Shown: positions 46,299-56,917, counted from the first letter of the stretch. The stretch is DNA of 64,000 bases from Pseudomonas hygromyciniae (GCF_016925675.1 NZ_CP070506.1:2850501-2914500); one strand, 5' to 3'. The notes: a model not told the origin generated them from the letters alone. Numbers and translations are program-made.

Positions 46299-47946
46299 AT
46301 GACTCTCAGTCCTTTTGCGGGCAAACCGGCGCCAGCTCAATTGCTGGTGGACATCCCGCGACTGGTAACGGCCTATTACACCGGCCAGCCCGATGCAGCA
46401 ATCTCCACTCAACGCGTGGCTTTCGGTACTTCCGGGCACCGTGGCAGCTCTTTTGACTTGAGCTTCAATGAATGGCACGTGTTGGCCATCAGCCAGGCGA
46501 TTTGCCTGTACCGCGAAGCACAAGGCATCACCGGCCCACTGTTTGTGGGCCTCGATACCCATGCGCTGTCCACCCCGGCAGGCGCCAGTGCGCTGGAAGT
46601 GCTGGCGGCCAACGGGGTGCATGTGATGCTCGCCGAAGGTGACGAATACACGCCGACCCCGGCGATTTCCCACGCCATCATCTGCTACAACCGTGGCCGT
46701 ACCAGCGGCTTGGCCGATGGCATTGTCATCACCCCGTCCCATAACCCGCCCCCAGAGCGGCGGTTATAAGTACAACCCGCCTAACGGCGGCCCGGCCGAT
46801 ACTCACGTCACCAAATGGATCGAGGCCAAGGCCAACGAACTGCTGGCAGCCAAGCTGGCCGGGGTCAAGCGCATCACCCATGCGCAGGCATTGAAAGCCG
46901 ATACCACCCATCGCCATGACTACCTCAACAGCTACGTGGCGGACCTGATCAATGTCATCGACATGGACGCCATCCGCAGCGCCGATTTGCGCCTGGGTGT
47001 AGACCCGTTGGGGGGAGCAGGGGTGCGCTACTGGTCGGCCATCGCCGAGCATTACCGCTTGAACCTTGAAGTGGTGAATACCGAAGTCGACCCGACCTTC
47101 CGCTTCATGAGCGTGGATTGGGACGGCCAGATTCGTATGGACCCCTCCTCAAGCTATGCGATGCAAGGCTTGATCGGCCTCAAGGAACGCTTCGACGTGG
47201 CGTTTGCCTGTGACCCGGACCACGACCGTCACGGCATCGTTACCCCGTCTGGCGGGCTGTTGGCGCCGAACAACTACCTGGCCGTGTCCATCGATTACCT
47301 GTTCCAGAACCGTCCCCAGTGGCGTGCTGATGCAGCGGTGGGTAAAACCGTGGTCAGCAGTGGCTTGATCGACCGCGTGGCGGCGCGCATTGGCCGGCGC
47401 CTGTACGAAGTGCCGGTGGGCTTCAAGTGGTTTGCCGACGGCCTGTTCGAAGGCTCCCTGGGTTTTGGCGGCGAAGAAAGCGCGGGGGCTTCGTTCCTGC
47501 GCAAGGACGGCAGCGTGTGGAGTACTGACAAGGACGGCCTGATCCCGGCATTGCTGGCCGCGGAAATGACCTCGCGCAAAGGCCAGGACCCAAGCCAGAT
47601 CTACCGTGGCCTGACCGACGCCCTGGGTGAACCGTTCGCCATCCGTGTGGATGCCAAGGCCACGCCGGCGCAGAAGGCACTGCTGGGCAAGCTGGCGCCG
47701 GAGCAGGTTACGTCCACGCAATTGGCCGGGGAAAGCATCCAGCAGGTCCTCAGCCATGCACCGGGCAACGACCAGGCGATTGGCGGGCTGAAAGTCATGA
47801 CCGAAAACGGCTGGTTTGCCGCACGGCCGTCGGGCACCGAGGATATCTACAAGATCTATGCCGAGAGCTTTATTGGCGAGGATCACCTCAAGCGTCTGGT
47901 GGAAGAGGCACAGGTGTTGGTGGATGGTGCGATCACCCCCAACTGA
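46299..47946 (+). pseudogene. pgm: Phosphoglucomutase (alpha-D-glucose), frameshifted
   Basis: Phosphoglucomutase interconverting glucose-1-phosphate and glucose-6-phosphate. It starts [20 protein letters not shown] and contains [10 protein letters not shown] and then the active-site serine loop VITPSHNPP. There the frame breaks: the C5 run at 46749-46753 has one C too many. With four C it reads [18 protein letters not shown] and continues without a gap through CDPDHDRHG (metal loop), [17 protein letters not shown] (sugar loop) and [12 protein letters not shown] (phosphate loop), giving 548 residues. All catalytic loops are intact, so the gene is very probably functional and the shift an error. 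Confidence 0.95.
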
Positions 47947-47963
47947 CACCCCGCTGTAAAAAA

Positions 47964-48000
47964 ATGTGGGAGCGGGCAAGTCGCACCGCCGCTCCCACAT
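47964..48000. terminator. Bidirectional hairpin between pgm and pirin
   Basis: Twelve-base perfect arms ATGTGGGAGCGG / CCGCTCCCACAT around a 13-base loop, preceded by seven A on the left side, so it has a T-run for leftward transcription. It separates two convergent genes. The arm sequence is of the REP type common in this genus. Confidence 0.7.
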
Positions 48001-48023
48001 TGGTTTTTGCGTTTGGCTTAAGA

Positions 48024-48719
48024 TCAGGCCAGGTCCACCAGCACCACTTCGCTGTCTTCAATCGCGGTCACCCGCAGTACGCGTTCATCCTGTACCGCGA
48101 CGCCATCCCGTGCCTGCGCTCGCAAGCCATTGACTTCGATCACACCGGTTGCCGGCACCAGGTACGCCCGACGTCCCGCATCCAGGTGGTATTCGGCACT
48201 TTCCCCAGCCTTCAGGTTGGCCGCCACCAGGCGCGCATCGGCACGGATGCGCAGGCTTTCATTGTCGCCATGCTTGCCGCTGGCCAAGGTCACGAACCCT
48301 TCGCGCTCGCCCTTGGGAAAAGGCTTGGCGCCCCAGGAAGGGGGCAGGCCCGCTTCATTGGGGATGATCCAGATCTGGAAAATCTTGGTTGGCGTGGCTT
48401 CCAGGTTGTATTCGCTATGGGCAATCCCGGTGCCCGCGCTCATCACCTGCACGTCGCCGGCCTCGGTACGGCCCTTGTTGCCCAGGTTGTCAGCGTGACT
48501 GATAGCACCTTCGCGCACATAGGTGATGATTTCCATGTCCCGGTGCGGATGCTGTGGGAAGCCTGTACCTGGAGCGATGATGTCATCGTTCCACACCCGC
48601 AGGTTGCCCCAGTGCATACGCTGGGGGTCATGGTACTCAGCGAACGAGAAGTGGTGATGGGCATCCAGCCAACCGTGATTGGCACCGCCCAGGGAAGTAA
48701 AAGGTCGAAGTTCAAGCAT
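48024..48719 (-). CDS. Pirin family protein (YhaK-like cupin)
   Basis: A 231-residue bicupin. The N-terminal metal-binding cupin has GWLDAHHHFSFAEYHDP, FPQHPHRDMEIITYV and GIAHSEYN with the conserved histidines and glutamate. The C-terminal cupin is degenerate (YHLDAGRRAYLVPATGVIEV). Some members show quercetinase activity or act as redox-sensitive regulators; the role here is unknown. The start at 48719 has AGGAGA. It is a stand-alone gene, convergent with pgm. Confidence 0.92.
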   Translation of the reverse strand: MLELRPFTSLGGANHGWLDAHHHFSFAEYHDPQRMHWGNLRVWNDDIIAPGTGFPQHPHRDMEIITYVREGAISHADNLGNKGRTEAGDVQVMSAGTGIAHSEYNLEATPTKIFQIWIIPNEAGLPPSWGAKPFPKGEREGFVTLASGKHGDNESLRIRADARLVAANLKAGESAEYHLDAGRRAYLVPATGVIEVNGLRAQARDGVAVQDERVLRVTAIEDSEVVLVDLA

Positions 48720-48945
48720 GATCGTCTCCTGTTGATGGGGCTATCATCCGCCAGGGCATGATCGATAAAAAGCGTAAAAAATACCTGATTCCCATCTGAT
48801 TATTCGATTGGTTTGCGAGATCCCGAACTAGACCTGATATTCACTTCATCGCCTAACTGCATGAAGCCAAAGCAATTGGCTGGAACTGTCGCGGCATAAC
48901 GGCGACCATAGGCGCTCTGTCCGCTCAACCCCCGCAGGAGTCCGC

Positions 48946-51414
48946 GTGCCGCAACACACCCCCGATCTGCCCCCCGAACTGCGTCCCCTGGCGCAAATGC
49001 CGCTGTTCAAACGCTTGGCTGCTCGGCTGTTTGGCCACGGATTGACACGCCTGCGGGCCCAGCACCGTTTTTCGTGGCTGCATGGCCAGGCGGATGGTTT
49101 TCGCAGTGGGCATGAGGCTGGCGTGGAGTATGGCTACCAGGAAGGTAAGCGTGACGGCATCGAGGAAGGGCGCCAGGTCCTGTTGATTCGTGACTTTCGC
49201 AGCGATGAGCACCGCGCCCCCCGGCGTTGACGACAGCCTGTTCGACGATTGGCGCCTGCCACTGACCCCCAGAGCTGAAAAAAACGCATCAAGGCCGACG
49301 TGGCGCGCTTGCTACCGGCCCATGCCCAGCCCAGCGTGGCCCAATGGAAGATGATCTTTAGCGATACCCCATCAACCTCGGTGATTGCCGGGGCCGGGGC
49401 GGGCAAATCCACGTCGCTGGTGCTGCGGATCCTGCTGCTGAGTCATTACCTGGGCTTTGAGCTGAGCTCCATGACCGTGGTGACCTTCACCCGCGAGTCG
49501 CGCAAGGATTTCATCAGCAAACTCATGGAGATTCTCAGCCTGTGGGGCCAACCCCTTGGTTTGAAAGAGGCCCAGGCCGTGGTGCGTACCTTTCACTCAC
49601 GCATCCTGCCCATGGTCCGCAGCCTGCCGGGCTTTGAGCGGTTACAGGCGTTCGAGAACCTGCACAGCGGCACCTATGATGAAGAGGCCGATAGCAACCC
49701 CTTCGACCTGCGCATCAACGATGCCCAGCGCCAGCAGCTCAATGCCTGTTATCACGGGCTCTATGGCCGGCACACACGCTTTCGCGAGCTGATTACGCCC
49801 ATGGCGCGGCACGCCTTGCAGCTCAAGGAGCTGGAGCGCGACCACCCGGATGTGCAAAAGCGCGTGGCAGTCACCGAATTGGCGGCCAAGCGTGACGAAG
49901 AGCTGTGCGATGTGATCGAGGACCTGTGGTTCCGCGCCGGCGCATGGCCGATCAAGGGCATCGAACCGAACCGTCAGAGCGTTGAAATCAATGGTGCGTC
50001 GTTCCACTGCCACGGCTACAGCGCCGAACTGGATGCCTGGGTGGTGCTGGGCTTCGATGCCAGGGAAAACCCGCAGATCGCCCGTCCAGGGGCCAAGCTG
50101 TCGGTACGCGCCGAATGGGCGGTCAAGCGCACACTGTTTCAAGCATTCTGCCGCAAGCCATTGATATGGCTAGATAACTATGAATCATCCAAGCGTCTGT
50201 TGAGCAGCCTGGCCGGGGACGCCACCTCAGGTCCGGGCTTTGATTACAAGGTCAAGGGCGAGTTGGCTTCGGCGCCATTGTTGGACTGTTTTGTCACCGC
50301 CGCCGGGTTTATCGAAAACCTCGGCCTGGACGTGCCCACCGCCGTAGGCCAGATGAGCTTTGCCAAGGATGATCCGGATCGTGGTTTCTTCGAGGCCCTG
50401 AGTATTTTCTGGAAGGCCCTGGAAGATCACCTGCTGGACCAGTCGCCACCGATCATGACTTACAACCGCATGTTTTCGCTGTTTGGCGAGAACACTCCGG
50501 AGAACCTCAAGTTGCTCAGCGACGGCTTGTTGCGCCCGCTGTCGCACTTGATGATCGACGAGTTCCAGGACGTTTCGCCGCAGATCGTCTCGTGGATCCG
50601 TGCCAGCCTGCGTGAGATCCGCAGCCGTGGGCCAGCGATGCATGTGGGGCGTGGTGCCCAGCATTCCTCGCTGTTATGCGTGGGGGATGACTGGCAGTCG
50701 ATCTATGGTTGGCGTGGCAGTTCGCCCAAGTACTTCATGGCGTTCAACAAGGAGTTCCCATCCCCGAGCACCACCCGGGTGATGCTCGGGGAGAACTTCC
50801 GTAGCCATCAGCACATCATTGATGCCGCCGAGCATATCGTTAAAGCCGCACCGGCGATCAGCGGTAAAAAGGCCAAGGCCAGCGGCGCAGCCAGGGCGCT
50901 GGTACCGGTGCAGGTGCTGGATCGGGACGAAGCCGCTCTGGGGCAGCAGTTGCAGGCGCACTATCAGCGGGGCGAATCGGTATTAATGTTGTATCGAAAA
51001 GGCAGCGATAAGCTATTGATTCAAGAGCATATTCAGTCAGTAGTTAATCTTGATTCTAGCTTGCCGCCGACCCTGCGCCGTCTCAAACAACTGACCTATC
51101 ACAGCGCCAAGGGGTTGCAGGCGGACGCGGTGTTTTTGCTGGGTGACTGCCAGCACCTGACCCGCTCGCCGTACAAGAACCAGGTCTACCGCATGGCTGG
51201 GCTTGGCAAGGATGGTGATGCGGAGCCTTACGACAATGCGCAAAAAGACGAGGTACTGCGTCTGGCCTATGTCGGGATTACTCGGGCAGTAAGCCATTGC
51301 TATTGGTATGTCGAAGGGCAGGATGGCCAGGGCACCAATGCGCCAAGGGCGTCGGATCGGGTGGCGGGGGGCAAAGTGTTCTTTGATGACCGCCGGGTGG
51401 CGAAGGTGAAATAG
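48946..51414 (+). pseudogene. UvrD/HelD-type DNA helicase with three nearby frameshifts
   Basis: Superfamily 1 helicase. A GTG at 48946 (AGGAG five bases before) starts MPQHTPDLPPELRPLAQMPL. Between 49217 and 49284 three runs each carry one extra base (C6 at 49217-49222, C5 at 49266-49270, A7 at 49278-49284). Together they return to the original frame; corrected, the link reads VDDSLFDDWRLPLTPELKKR. The remainder has Walker A AGAGAGKSTS, TFTRESRKDF, DEFQDVSPQIV, VGDDWQSIYGWRG, TYHSAKGLQADAVF and YVGITRAVS. The corrected length is 821 residues. All motifs are intact; it would unwind DNA in repair or replication restart. Confidence 0.88.
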
Positions 51415-51458
51415 AGGTCTTGCTGTGGCAAGTGGGCCTATTGTGGCAAGCCCGCTTC

Positions 51459-51596
51459 TTGTGGCGAGCGGGCTTGCTCCCGCGCTGGGCTGCGCAGCAG
51501 CCCCAATAAGCTCAACGAGTTTAGTCAGGCAAACCGAGGGCGTCAGTTCTAGGGCTGCTGCGCAGCCCAGCGCGGGGCAAGCCCGCTCGCCACAAG
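51459..51596. repeat. REPIN (REP doublet) after the helicase gene
   Basis: Two inverted arms of about 46 bases (51459-51504 and 51551-51596). Each contains TGGCGAGCGGGCTTG and the extension GCTGGGCTGCGCAGCAGCCC, flanking a 46-base spacer. It is an extragenic element mobilised in trans by RAYT transposases. Degenerate partial copies (GTGGCAAGCCCGCTT) lie just to the left. Confidence 0.85.
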
Positions 51597-51643
51597 AAGC
51601 CCGTTTGCCAAAGCCAGCCCGTTCACCACAATAAGCCCTGCAA

Positions 51644-51916
51644 CTACGCCTGCCGCAACTGCGGGCGTACGAACGATTCAAGCTCCAGCTCAATCGCTTC
51701 GATAATCCGCTCCACCTCCGTGGCGTTCATCACCGTGGTACAGGGAATGCCAGCAATGGCAATCAGGGTTTCGCCACTTGCTCGGTCAAACAAGCGCGCG
51801 ATCATGCTGCCAGGCGCATCCATGCTGCCTTCAAACCCTACCGGGTGAAAATGCCAGCGCATCAGTTGGCATGCATTGGGGAACGTCACTTTGTTCATGT
51901 GACCAACCTTGTTCAT
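51644..51916 (-). CDS. DUF1652 family protein
   Basis: A 90-residue small protein of a family nearly confined to Pseudomonas; function unknown. Characteristic parts are CQLMRWHFHPVGFEGSMDAP and IAGIPCTTVMNATEVERIIE. The start at 51916 has AGGAAG seven bases upstream. Single-gene unit between a REPIN and an AraC-type gene. Confidence 0.88.
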   Translation of the reverse strand: MNKVGHMNKVTFPNACQLMRWHFHPVGFEGSMDAPGSMIARLFDRASGETLIAIAGIPCTTVMNATEVERIIEAIELELESFVRPQLRQA

Positions 51917-52173
51917 TGAGCACTTCCTTTAGCTCGCGGCAAGGGTGTCAGGCCCATCAATGGTCCTGACCGTGAAGCTTAGAAAGTAGCACTCACTCGC
52001 AACTGGCACCGGGGTTTTTCCCACCCGTTCGGCAGTTCCTTGCAGGAAGTATGACGTGGGTCATATCTTACAAATGCTTAGGCAAAAGGCCATTACTTAA
52101 AACTGTCACTTGACCATTGAAGCCCCCGGCAAAGTTGTGCAAGCTCCAGGCTTTAGCCGTTTGCGAGTGTTGT

Positions 52174-52998
52174 ATGTCACAGACCGTCCCGGCCGATAGC
52201 CCGCAACAGACGCAAGTGACCGCCGACGTGGTGTTGCGCCACCATTTGTGTTGGAAGCACCGCGACCTGGACGGGGTCATGGCGCACTATCACCCGGATA
52301 TCCAGTACCACGACTTCTTCCAGAACCGCGTGGTGTGCTTCGACCAGTTGCGTGAGTACCTGCAAGCCAGCATGCCCCGCGACCCCGACGAGGCCATCGA
52401 GCACACTGATCGCATCCGCACCGATGGCGATACCGCATTTATCCAGTACCGCGTGACCTTGCGTGGCGGCCAGGGCCTGGTGTCGTTTCGTACCAGTGAG
52501 GCGATCACCGTGCGCGACGGGCTGATCTGGCGTGTCAACGAATATGCCTCCCTGGTCCACGAGCCCGCCACCAGCCGCTCCCAGTCCCAGGCCACGCGGC
52601 CGACCGTCAGCCGCCTGGGCTTGTCGCCCCAGCAACTAAGCTACCTGGCCAACGATTTGCAGCAGTACTTCCAGCGCCAACAGCCTTATCTCGACCCTGA
52701 ACTGGACCTGCAACGGGTGGCCAAGGAGTGTGGCTACAGTCGCAACCAGATTTCCTACCTGCTCAACCAGGTGCTGGGGCAAAGCTTCTACCGCTACGTC
52801 AACCAGGCCCGCCTGCAGCATTTGCTGGCGGCACTGGATGGCGCCACGCCGCCGATCCGCATTGATGAACTGGCATTTGCCGCCGGTTTCAACTCGTTAT
52901 CGGCGTTCTATAGCTGTTTCCGCCAGCACACCGGCTTGTCGCCCAAGGCCTACGTGAAACAAATTTCCCTGCGTGCACGCGCGCAAGACGAGGACTGA
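52174..52998 (+). CDS. AraC regulator with SnoaL/NTF2-like sensor
   Basis: A 274-residue protein combining an N-terminal SnoaL/NTF2-like cone domain (HLCWKHRDLDGVMAHYHPDI ... FIQYRVTLRGGQGLVSFRTS) with a C-terminal AraC DNA-binding domain (LQRVAKECGYSRNQISYLLN and IDELAFAAGFNSLSAFYSCF). It starts at ATG 52174; an earlier in-frame start is possible but unlikely. It is 49 bases from the FAD oxidoreductase on the same strand and is the obvious candidate regulator of the oxidase-cupin-binding protein genes. Confidence 0.88.
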   Translation: MSQTVPADSPQQTQVTADVVLRHHLCWKHRDLDGVMAHYHPDIQYHDFFQNRVVCFDQLREYLQASMPRDPDEAIEHTDRIRTDGDTAFIQYRVTLRGGQGLVSFRTSEAITVRDGLIWRVNEYASLVHEPATSRSQSQATRPTVSRLGLSPQQLSYLANDLQQYFQRQQPYLDPELDLQRVAKECGYSRNQISYLLNQVLGQSFYRYVNQARLQHLLAALDGATPPIRIDELAFAAGFNSLSAFYSCFRQHTGLSPKAYVKQISLRARAQDED

Positions 52999-53047
52999 AG
53001 CCAGGCACTAGGATCACGCCATCGACGTTTGGTGGTGGAGTTTGGGC

Positions 53048-54454
53048 ATGCCCGCATGGCGCAAGATCAGTTTATGGATGGACCAGCTGCAAGAGCCGCT
53101 GGAGGCGCGTGCTTCCCTGGAGCAGGACCTGGATGTCGATGTGGCCATTATTGGCGCCGGCTACACCGGGCTGTGGACCGCCTATTACCTCAAGCGCCAC
53201 GCGCCGCAGCTCAAGGTGGTGATCATCGAGGCCCAGACTGCCGGTTTTGGGGCTTCCGGGCGCAATGGTGGTTGGTTGATGGGCAACCTCTTGGGCGAAG
53301 ACCGCTTGCTCGCCGGCTTACCTGCCGAGCAGCGCCGGGCCTCGTTTGACCTGCTGCATGGCATCCCCGATGAAGTCGGCCAGGTTCTGCAGCGCGAAGG
53401 CATTGACTGCGACTACCGCAAGGGTGGGGCGCTGCACTGTGCCGCCCGCTACCCCGAGCAAGAAGCCAGCCTGCGCGAATACCTGGCCAAGCTCCATGGC
53501 CAAGGCCTGACCGACGCTGACTACCGCTGGCTAAGCCCCGAGCAACTGGCCGGGCAGATCCGTATCGCCTCGGCCTATGGCGCGGTGTATACGCCCCATG
53601 TCGCGACGATCCATCCGGCCAAGCTGGTGCGCGGGTTGGCGCGGGTGGTCGAGGCCATGGGCGTGGCGATCTACGAGAACAGCCCGGTCACCCACTGGCA
53701 GTCCGCCAGCCTGCGCACCGACAAGGCCCAGGTCCGGGCCTCGTGGGTGGTGCCGGCGGTGGAGGGCTATGCCCCGACGCTCAAGCCCCTGGGCCGCTAT
53801 CAACTGCCGGTGCAGAGCCTGATCGTGGCGACCGAACCCTTGCCTGCCAGTACCTGGGAGGAAATCGGCCTGGATCAGGGCCAGGCGTTTGGTGAAAGCA
53901 GCCGCCAGGTCACCTACGGCCAGCGCACCGCGGATAACCGCCTGGTGTTCGGTGCCCGCGGTGGCTATCAATTTGCCGGCAAGTTGCGTCACAACTTCGA
54001 CCTCACCGAAAGCGAGGTGGAGTTGCGCCGCTATCTGTTCTGCGAGCTATTCCCGCAACTGCAGCATGTGCGCGTCACCCATTCCTGGGGTGGCAACCTC
54101 GGTATGTCGCGGCGCTTTCGGCCACACATGCTGTGCGACCCGCAGAGCGGTATCGCCTTGTCGGGAGGGTATGGCGGGGAGGGTGTCGGCGCCAGCAACC
54201 TGGGTGGCCGAACCCTGGCCGACCTGATCCTGGGGCGCGATACGCCGCTGGTCCAGCAGCCGTGGGTGCTGCGCGATGGCGGCCTGAAAGCCCTCAAGGG
54301 TTGGGAACCGGAGCCGTGTCGCTGGCTGGGCTACAACGCGATCATTCGCAGCTTCGTCCACGAGGACCAGACCCTGGCCGATCCGCACACCGCGCCCTGG
54401 CGGCGCAAGCTGGCCAGCGGGATTGCCGGCTTCATGGAAGGTTTCATGCACTAA
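53048..54454 (+). CDS. FAD-dependent amine oxidoreductase (PuuB/OrdL-like)
   Basis: A 468-residue DAO-family flavoprotein: dinucleotide motif VAIIGAGYTGLWTAYYL, then AQTAGFGASGRNGGW, and C-terminal GGYGGEGVGASNLGGRTLAD. It resembles gamma-glutamylputrescine oxidases and related amine/imino acid oxidases. With the following cupin and PotF-like binding protein it suggests polyamine or aminated-compound catabolism. The start at 53048 has GGAG at about eight bases. Cytoplasmic. Confidence 0.9.
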   Translation: MPAWRKISLWMDQLQEPLEARASLEQDLDVDVAIIGAGYTGLWTAYYLKRHAPQLKVVIIEAQTAGFGASGRNGGWLMGNLLGEDRLLAGLPAEQRRASFDLLHGIPDEVGQVLQREGIDCDYRKGGALHCAARYPEQEASLREYLAKLHGQGLTDADYRWLSPEQLAGQIRIASAYGAVYTPHVATIHPAKLVRGLARVVEAMGVAIYENSPVTHWQSASLRTDKAQVRASWVVPAVEGYAPTLKPLGRYQLPVQSLIVATEPLPASTWEEIGLDQGQAFGESSRQVTYGQRTADNRLVFGARGGYQFAGKLRHNFDLTESEVELRRYLFCELFPQLQHVRVTHSWGGNLGMSRRFRPHMLCDPQSGIALSGGYGGEGVGASNLGGRTLADLILGRDTPLVQQPWVLRDGGLKALKGWEPEPCRWLGYNAIIRSFVHEDQTLADPHTAPWRRKLASGIAGFMEGFMH

Positions 54455-54475
54455 ATCGCTTCAATCACCGCAGGT

Positions 54476-54823
54476 ATGACCATGAGCATTACCCAGTTCA
54501 AAGACACACTTAACCGCCACCTGCCGGACTCAAGCCCGGTGGCTGTGCCCCTCGGCACCCCGATTGCCGTGGCGTCCACCCTCAGCGTGGAGCGCAGCGA
54601 TGGCGTCGAAACCGGCATCTGGGAATGCACCCCGGGCCGCTGGCGGCGCCAGATCGTGGCCCAGGAGTTCTGCCACTTTATCCAGGGCCGCTGCACCTTC
54701 ACCCCCGATGACGGTGAAACCCTGCATATCGAAGCCGGCGATGCACTGATGTTGCCGGCCAACAGCACGGGGATCTGGGATATCCAGGAGACCGTGCGCA
54801 AGACCTATGTGTTGATTCTCTAA
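54476..54823 (+). CDS. Cupin domain protein (DUF861/EutQ-like)
   Basis: A 115-residue single cupin: ETGIWECTPGRWRRQIVAQ, EFCHFIQGRCTFTPDDGET and GDALMLPANSTGIWDI. This (S)-ureidoglycine/EutQ-like cupin commonly accompanies polyamine oxidoreductase genes in pseudomonads. It is 21 bases after the FAD oxidase and 60 bases before the binding-protein gene, so it lies in one transcript. Confidence 0.88.
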   Translation: MTMSITQFKDTLNRHLPDSSPVAVPLGTPIAVASTLSVERSDGVETGIWECTPGRWRRQIVAQEFCHFIQGRCTFTPDDGETLHIEAGDALMLPANSTGIWDIQETVRKTYVLIL

Positions 54824-54883
54824 TCTTTTGATCCTTGATCGCCTGCCATAAAAACAGCCCTATAACCGCCAGGAAATCGAACC

Positions 54884-55963
54884 ATGAGACCCATTGCCCT
54901 ATTGCCCTTGATGTTGGTGGCGTCCCTGACCCAGGCCGCCGAGACGGTGAAAATCTACAACTGGTCGAGTTACATCGCGCCGGATACCACCAAGAACTTC
55001 CAGAAGGAAACCGGGATCGGTTTCAGCTACGACGTGTACGACAGCAACGAAACCCTGGATGGCAAGTTGATGACCGGCAATTCGGGTTACGACGTGGTTT
55101 TCCCGTCCAACCACTTCATGGCCCGGCAGATCCAGGGTGGGGCCCTGAAAAAACTCGACAAGAGCCAGTTGCCGAACTGGAAGAACCTCAACCCGGTGCT
55201 GCTCAAGGCCCTGCAAACCAACGACCCGGGCAATGAACACGGCTTCCCGTACCTGTGGGGCAGCACCGGGATCGGCTACAACATCGACAAGGTCAAGGCA
55301 GTGCTGGGCGACGGCGCGCCGGTGGATTCCTGGGACTTGATCTTCAAGCCCGAGTACATGGAAAAACTCAGCAAATGTGGGGTGGCGATCCTCGACAACG
55401 GTCCGGAATTGCTGCCGATCGCCCTGAACTACCTGGGCTTGCCACACCACAGCAAGGACCCTAAGGACTACAAGAAGGCCGAGGCGTTGCTGCTCAAAGT
55501 GCGGCCATACATTGCGTACTTCCACTCCTCGAAATACACCGGCGACCTGGCCAACGGCGACATCTGCGTGGCGGTAGGTTTCTCGGGTGACGTGCTGCAG
55601 GCCGAAAGCCGGGCCAAGGAAGCCAAGAATGGCGTGAAGATCGGCTACAACATCCCCAAGGAAGGCGCCGCGATCTGGTTCGACATGGTCGCCATGCCCG
55701 CCGACGCCCCGGATGAAAAAGCCGGCTATGCCTTCATGAACTACCTGCTGCGCCCGGACGTGATGGCCGGTATCACCAACTTCGTGCACTACGCCAACGG
55801 CAACAGCGCTGCCGACAGCCTGGTAGACCCGGTGATCAAGAGCGACACCAAGGTGTACCCGAGCGAGGAGATGATGGGCAAGCTGTTCGCCCTCGAAGCC
55901 ATGCCGATGAAGATCGACCGCATTCGCACACGGATCTGGAACACCATCCGCACCGGGCGCTGA
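54884..55963 (+). CDS. Periplasmic polyamine-binding protein (PotF/SpuD-like)
   Basis: A 359-residue ABC-type solute-binding protein with a signal peptide (MRPIALLPLMLVASLTQA, cleavage after AQA) followed by AETVKIYNWSSYIAPDT. Also seen are YDVVFPSNHFMARQIQGG and GYAFMNYLLRPDVMAGI. It binds putrescine- or spermidine-like cations in the periplasm. No ATPase or permease genes of an ABC system follow; the next plus-strand transport gene is an APC permease. It may serve another transporter in trans. A REPIN lies directly downstream. Confidence 0.92.
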   Translation: MRPIALLPLMLVASLTQAAETVKIYNWSSYIAPDTTKNFQKETGIGFSYDVYDSNETLDGKLMTGNSGYDVVFPSNHFMARQIQGGALKKLDKSQLPNWKNLNPVLLKALQTNDPGNEHGFPYLWGSTGIGYNIDKVKAVLGDGAPVDSWDLIFKPEYMEKLSKCGVAILDNGPELLPIALNYLGLPHHSKDPKDYKKAEALLLKVRPYIAYFHSSKYTGDLANGDICVAVGFSGDVLQAESRAKEAKNGVKIGYNIPKEGAAIWFDMVAMPADAPDEKAGYAFMNYLLRPDVMAGITNFVHYANGNSAADSLVDPVIKSDTKVYPSEEMMGKLFALEAMPMKIDRIRTRIWNTIRTGR

Positions 55964-55979
55964 CATGGTGGGGGGCTTG

Positions 55980-56116
55980 TTGTGGCGAGGGGGCTTGTCC
56001 CCCGATGGGCTGCGCAGCAGCCCCAATAAGGTCCCCTCAGTTTCATCAGAGACACCGAGGTGGCTGGCTTTGGGGCTGCTGCGCAGCCCATCGGGGGACA
56101 AGCCCCCTCGCCACAA
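55980..56116. repeat. REPIN between the binding-protein and luxR genes
   Basis: Inverted arms of 45 bases, 55980-56024 and 56072-56116, with GGCGAGGGGGCTTGTCCCCC and the same GCTGCGCAGCAGCCCC extension, separated by 47 bases. The right arm ends only seven bases before the luxR stop. Confidence 0.85.
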
Positions 56117-56122
56117 CCGGGT

Positions 56123-56917
56123 CTAGGGGTTATCCAGGTCGTGCCCCAGCGACTGGATAAACAACGAAAACAACTCCGGCTGCGACGAGATATCCAGCTT
56201 GGCGTAAAGGTGGCGTCGATGCACCTTGACCGTGTCTGGCGAGATGCTCAGGCGTTCGGCCATGGCCTTGGACGAGAACCCGCGCAGGACCAGGCGGGCG
56301 ATTTCCAGTTCGCGCTCGGACAGCACGCCACTGCCGAAATGGCTCAACGCATCGCGTATCTGGCTGGCCATCGCCTCGCCGGCCGGTGCGCGCTGGGTAA
56401 TCTGTTGCCAATGCTGCTGCATCAACGGCAGCACCCACGCCGCCAACAGCGTCAGCAGCCCGGTTTGCGTCGCGGTAAATACCCGCTGCATCCCCAATGA
56501 CAACGACAAGGTGCCTGCCCCAGGCAGTTGCAGGATGAATTGCACTTCATCCTCCAGCACGTTGTCGTGGAAGTAATTGAGGAAATACTCGCTCTGGCGG
56601 AAATGGTCCGGCGCCACCTCTTCCAGACGGTATACGCCACTGGCGTAGCCTTCGCGGCACGCCTGGAAGAACGGGTCGAGCAAGTACAAACCATTGAGGT
56701 ACACCAGCATCGACGCTGGTTTGCTGGTGGGCTGCGCGTCGTACTCTTCCAGCGCCTGGGGCGGGCCATCCAGCGGGTAGAAGATCGCCAGGGCGTTATC
56801 GAAAGCCAGGTTCTGGTGCAGCAACAGCACCAATTGCTTCCAGAAACGCTCGGTGCCAATTTGCGACACGGTGCGACCCAGGCCCGCATGCATGCCGATT
56901 TCCCGAAACAGGCTCAT
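56123..56917 (-). CDS. LuxR-type (GerE) transcriptional regulator
   Basis: A 264-residue protein with a long N-terminal helical/PAS-like sensor region. The C-terminal LuxR HTH is LSERELEIARLVLRGFSSKA ... LSISPDTVKVHRRHLYAKLD. The start is put at the ATG 56917; a TTG at 56950 would add 11 residues. There is no receiver or autoinducer-domain signature. It is divergent from the APC permease gene, so it probably governs the permease and the P1 peptidase. Confidence 0.88.
   Translation of the reverse strand: MSLFREIGMHAGLGRTVSQIGTERFWKQLVLLLHQNLAFDNALAIFYPLDGPPQALEEYDAQPTSKPASMLVYLNGLYLLDPFFQACREGYASGVYRLEEVAPDHFRQSEYFLNYFHDNVLEDEVQFILQLPGAGTLSLSLGMQRVFTATQTGLLTLLAAWVLPLMQQHWQQITQRAPAGEAMASQIRDALSHFGSGVLSERELEIARLVLRGFSSKAMAERLSISPDTVKVHRRHLYAKLDISSQPELFSLFIQSLGHDLDNP

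Noticed and set aside
54899-56116. 405-codon minus-strand open frame opposite the PotF-like gene
   Set aside because: It is His/Val/Gln-rich and mirrors the third positions of the true gene, which has a signal peptide and binding-protein motifs.
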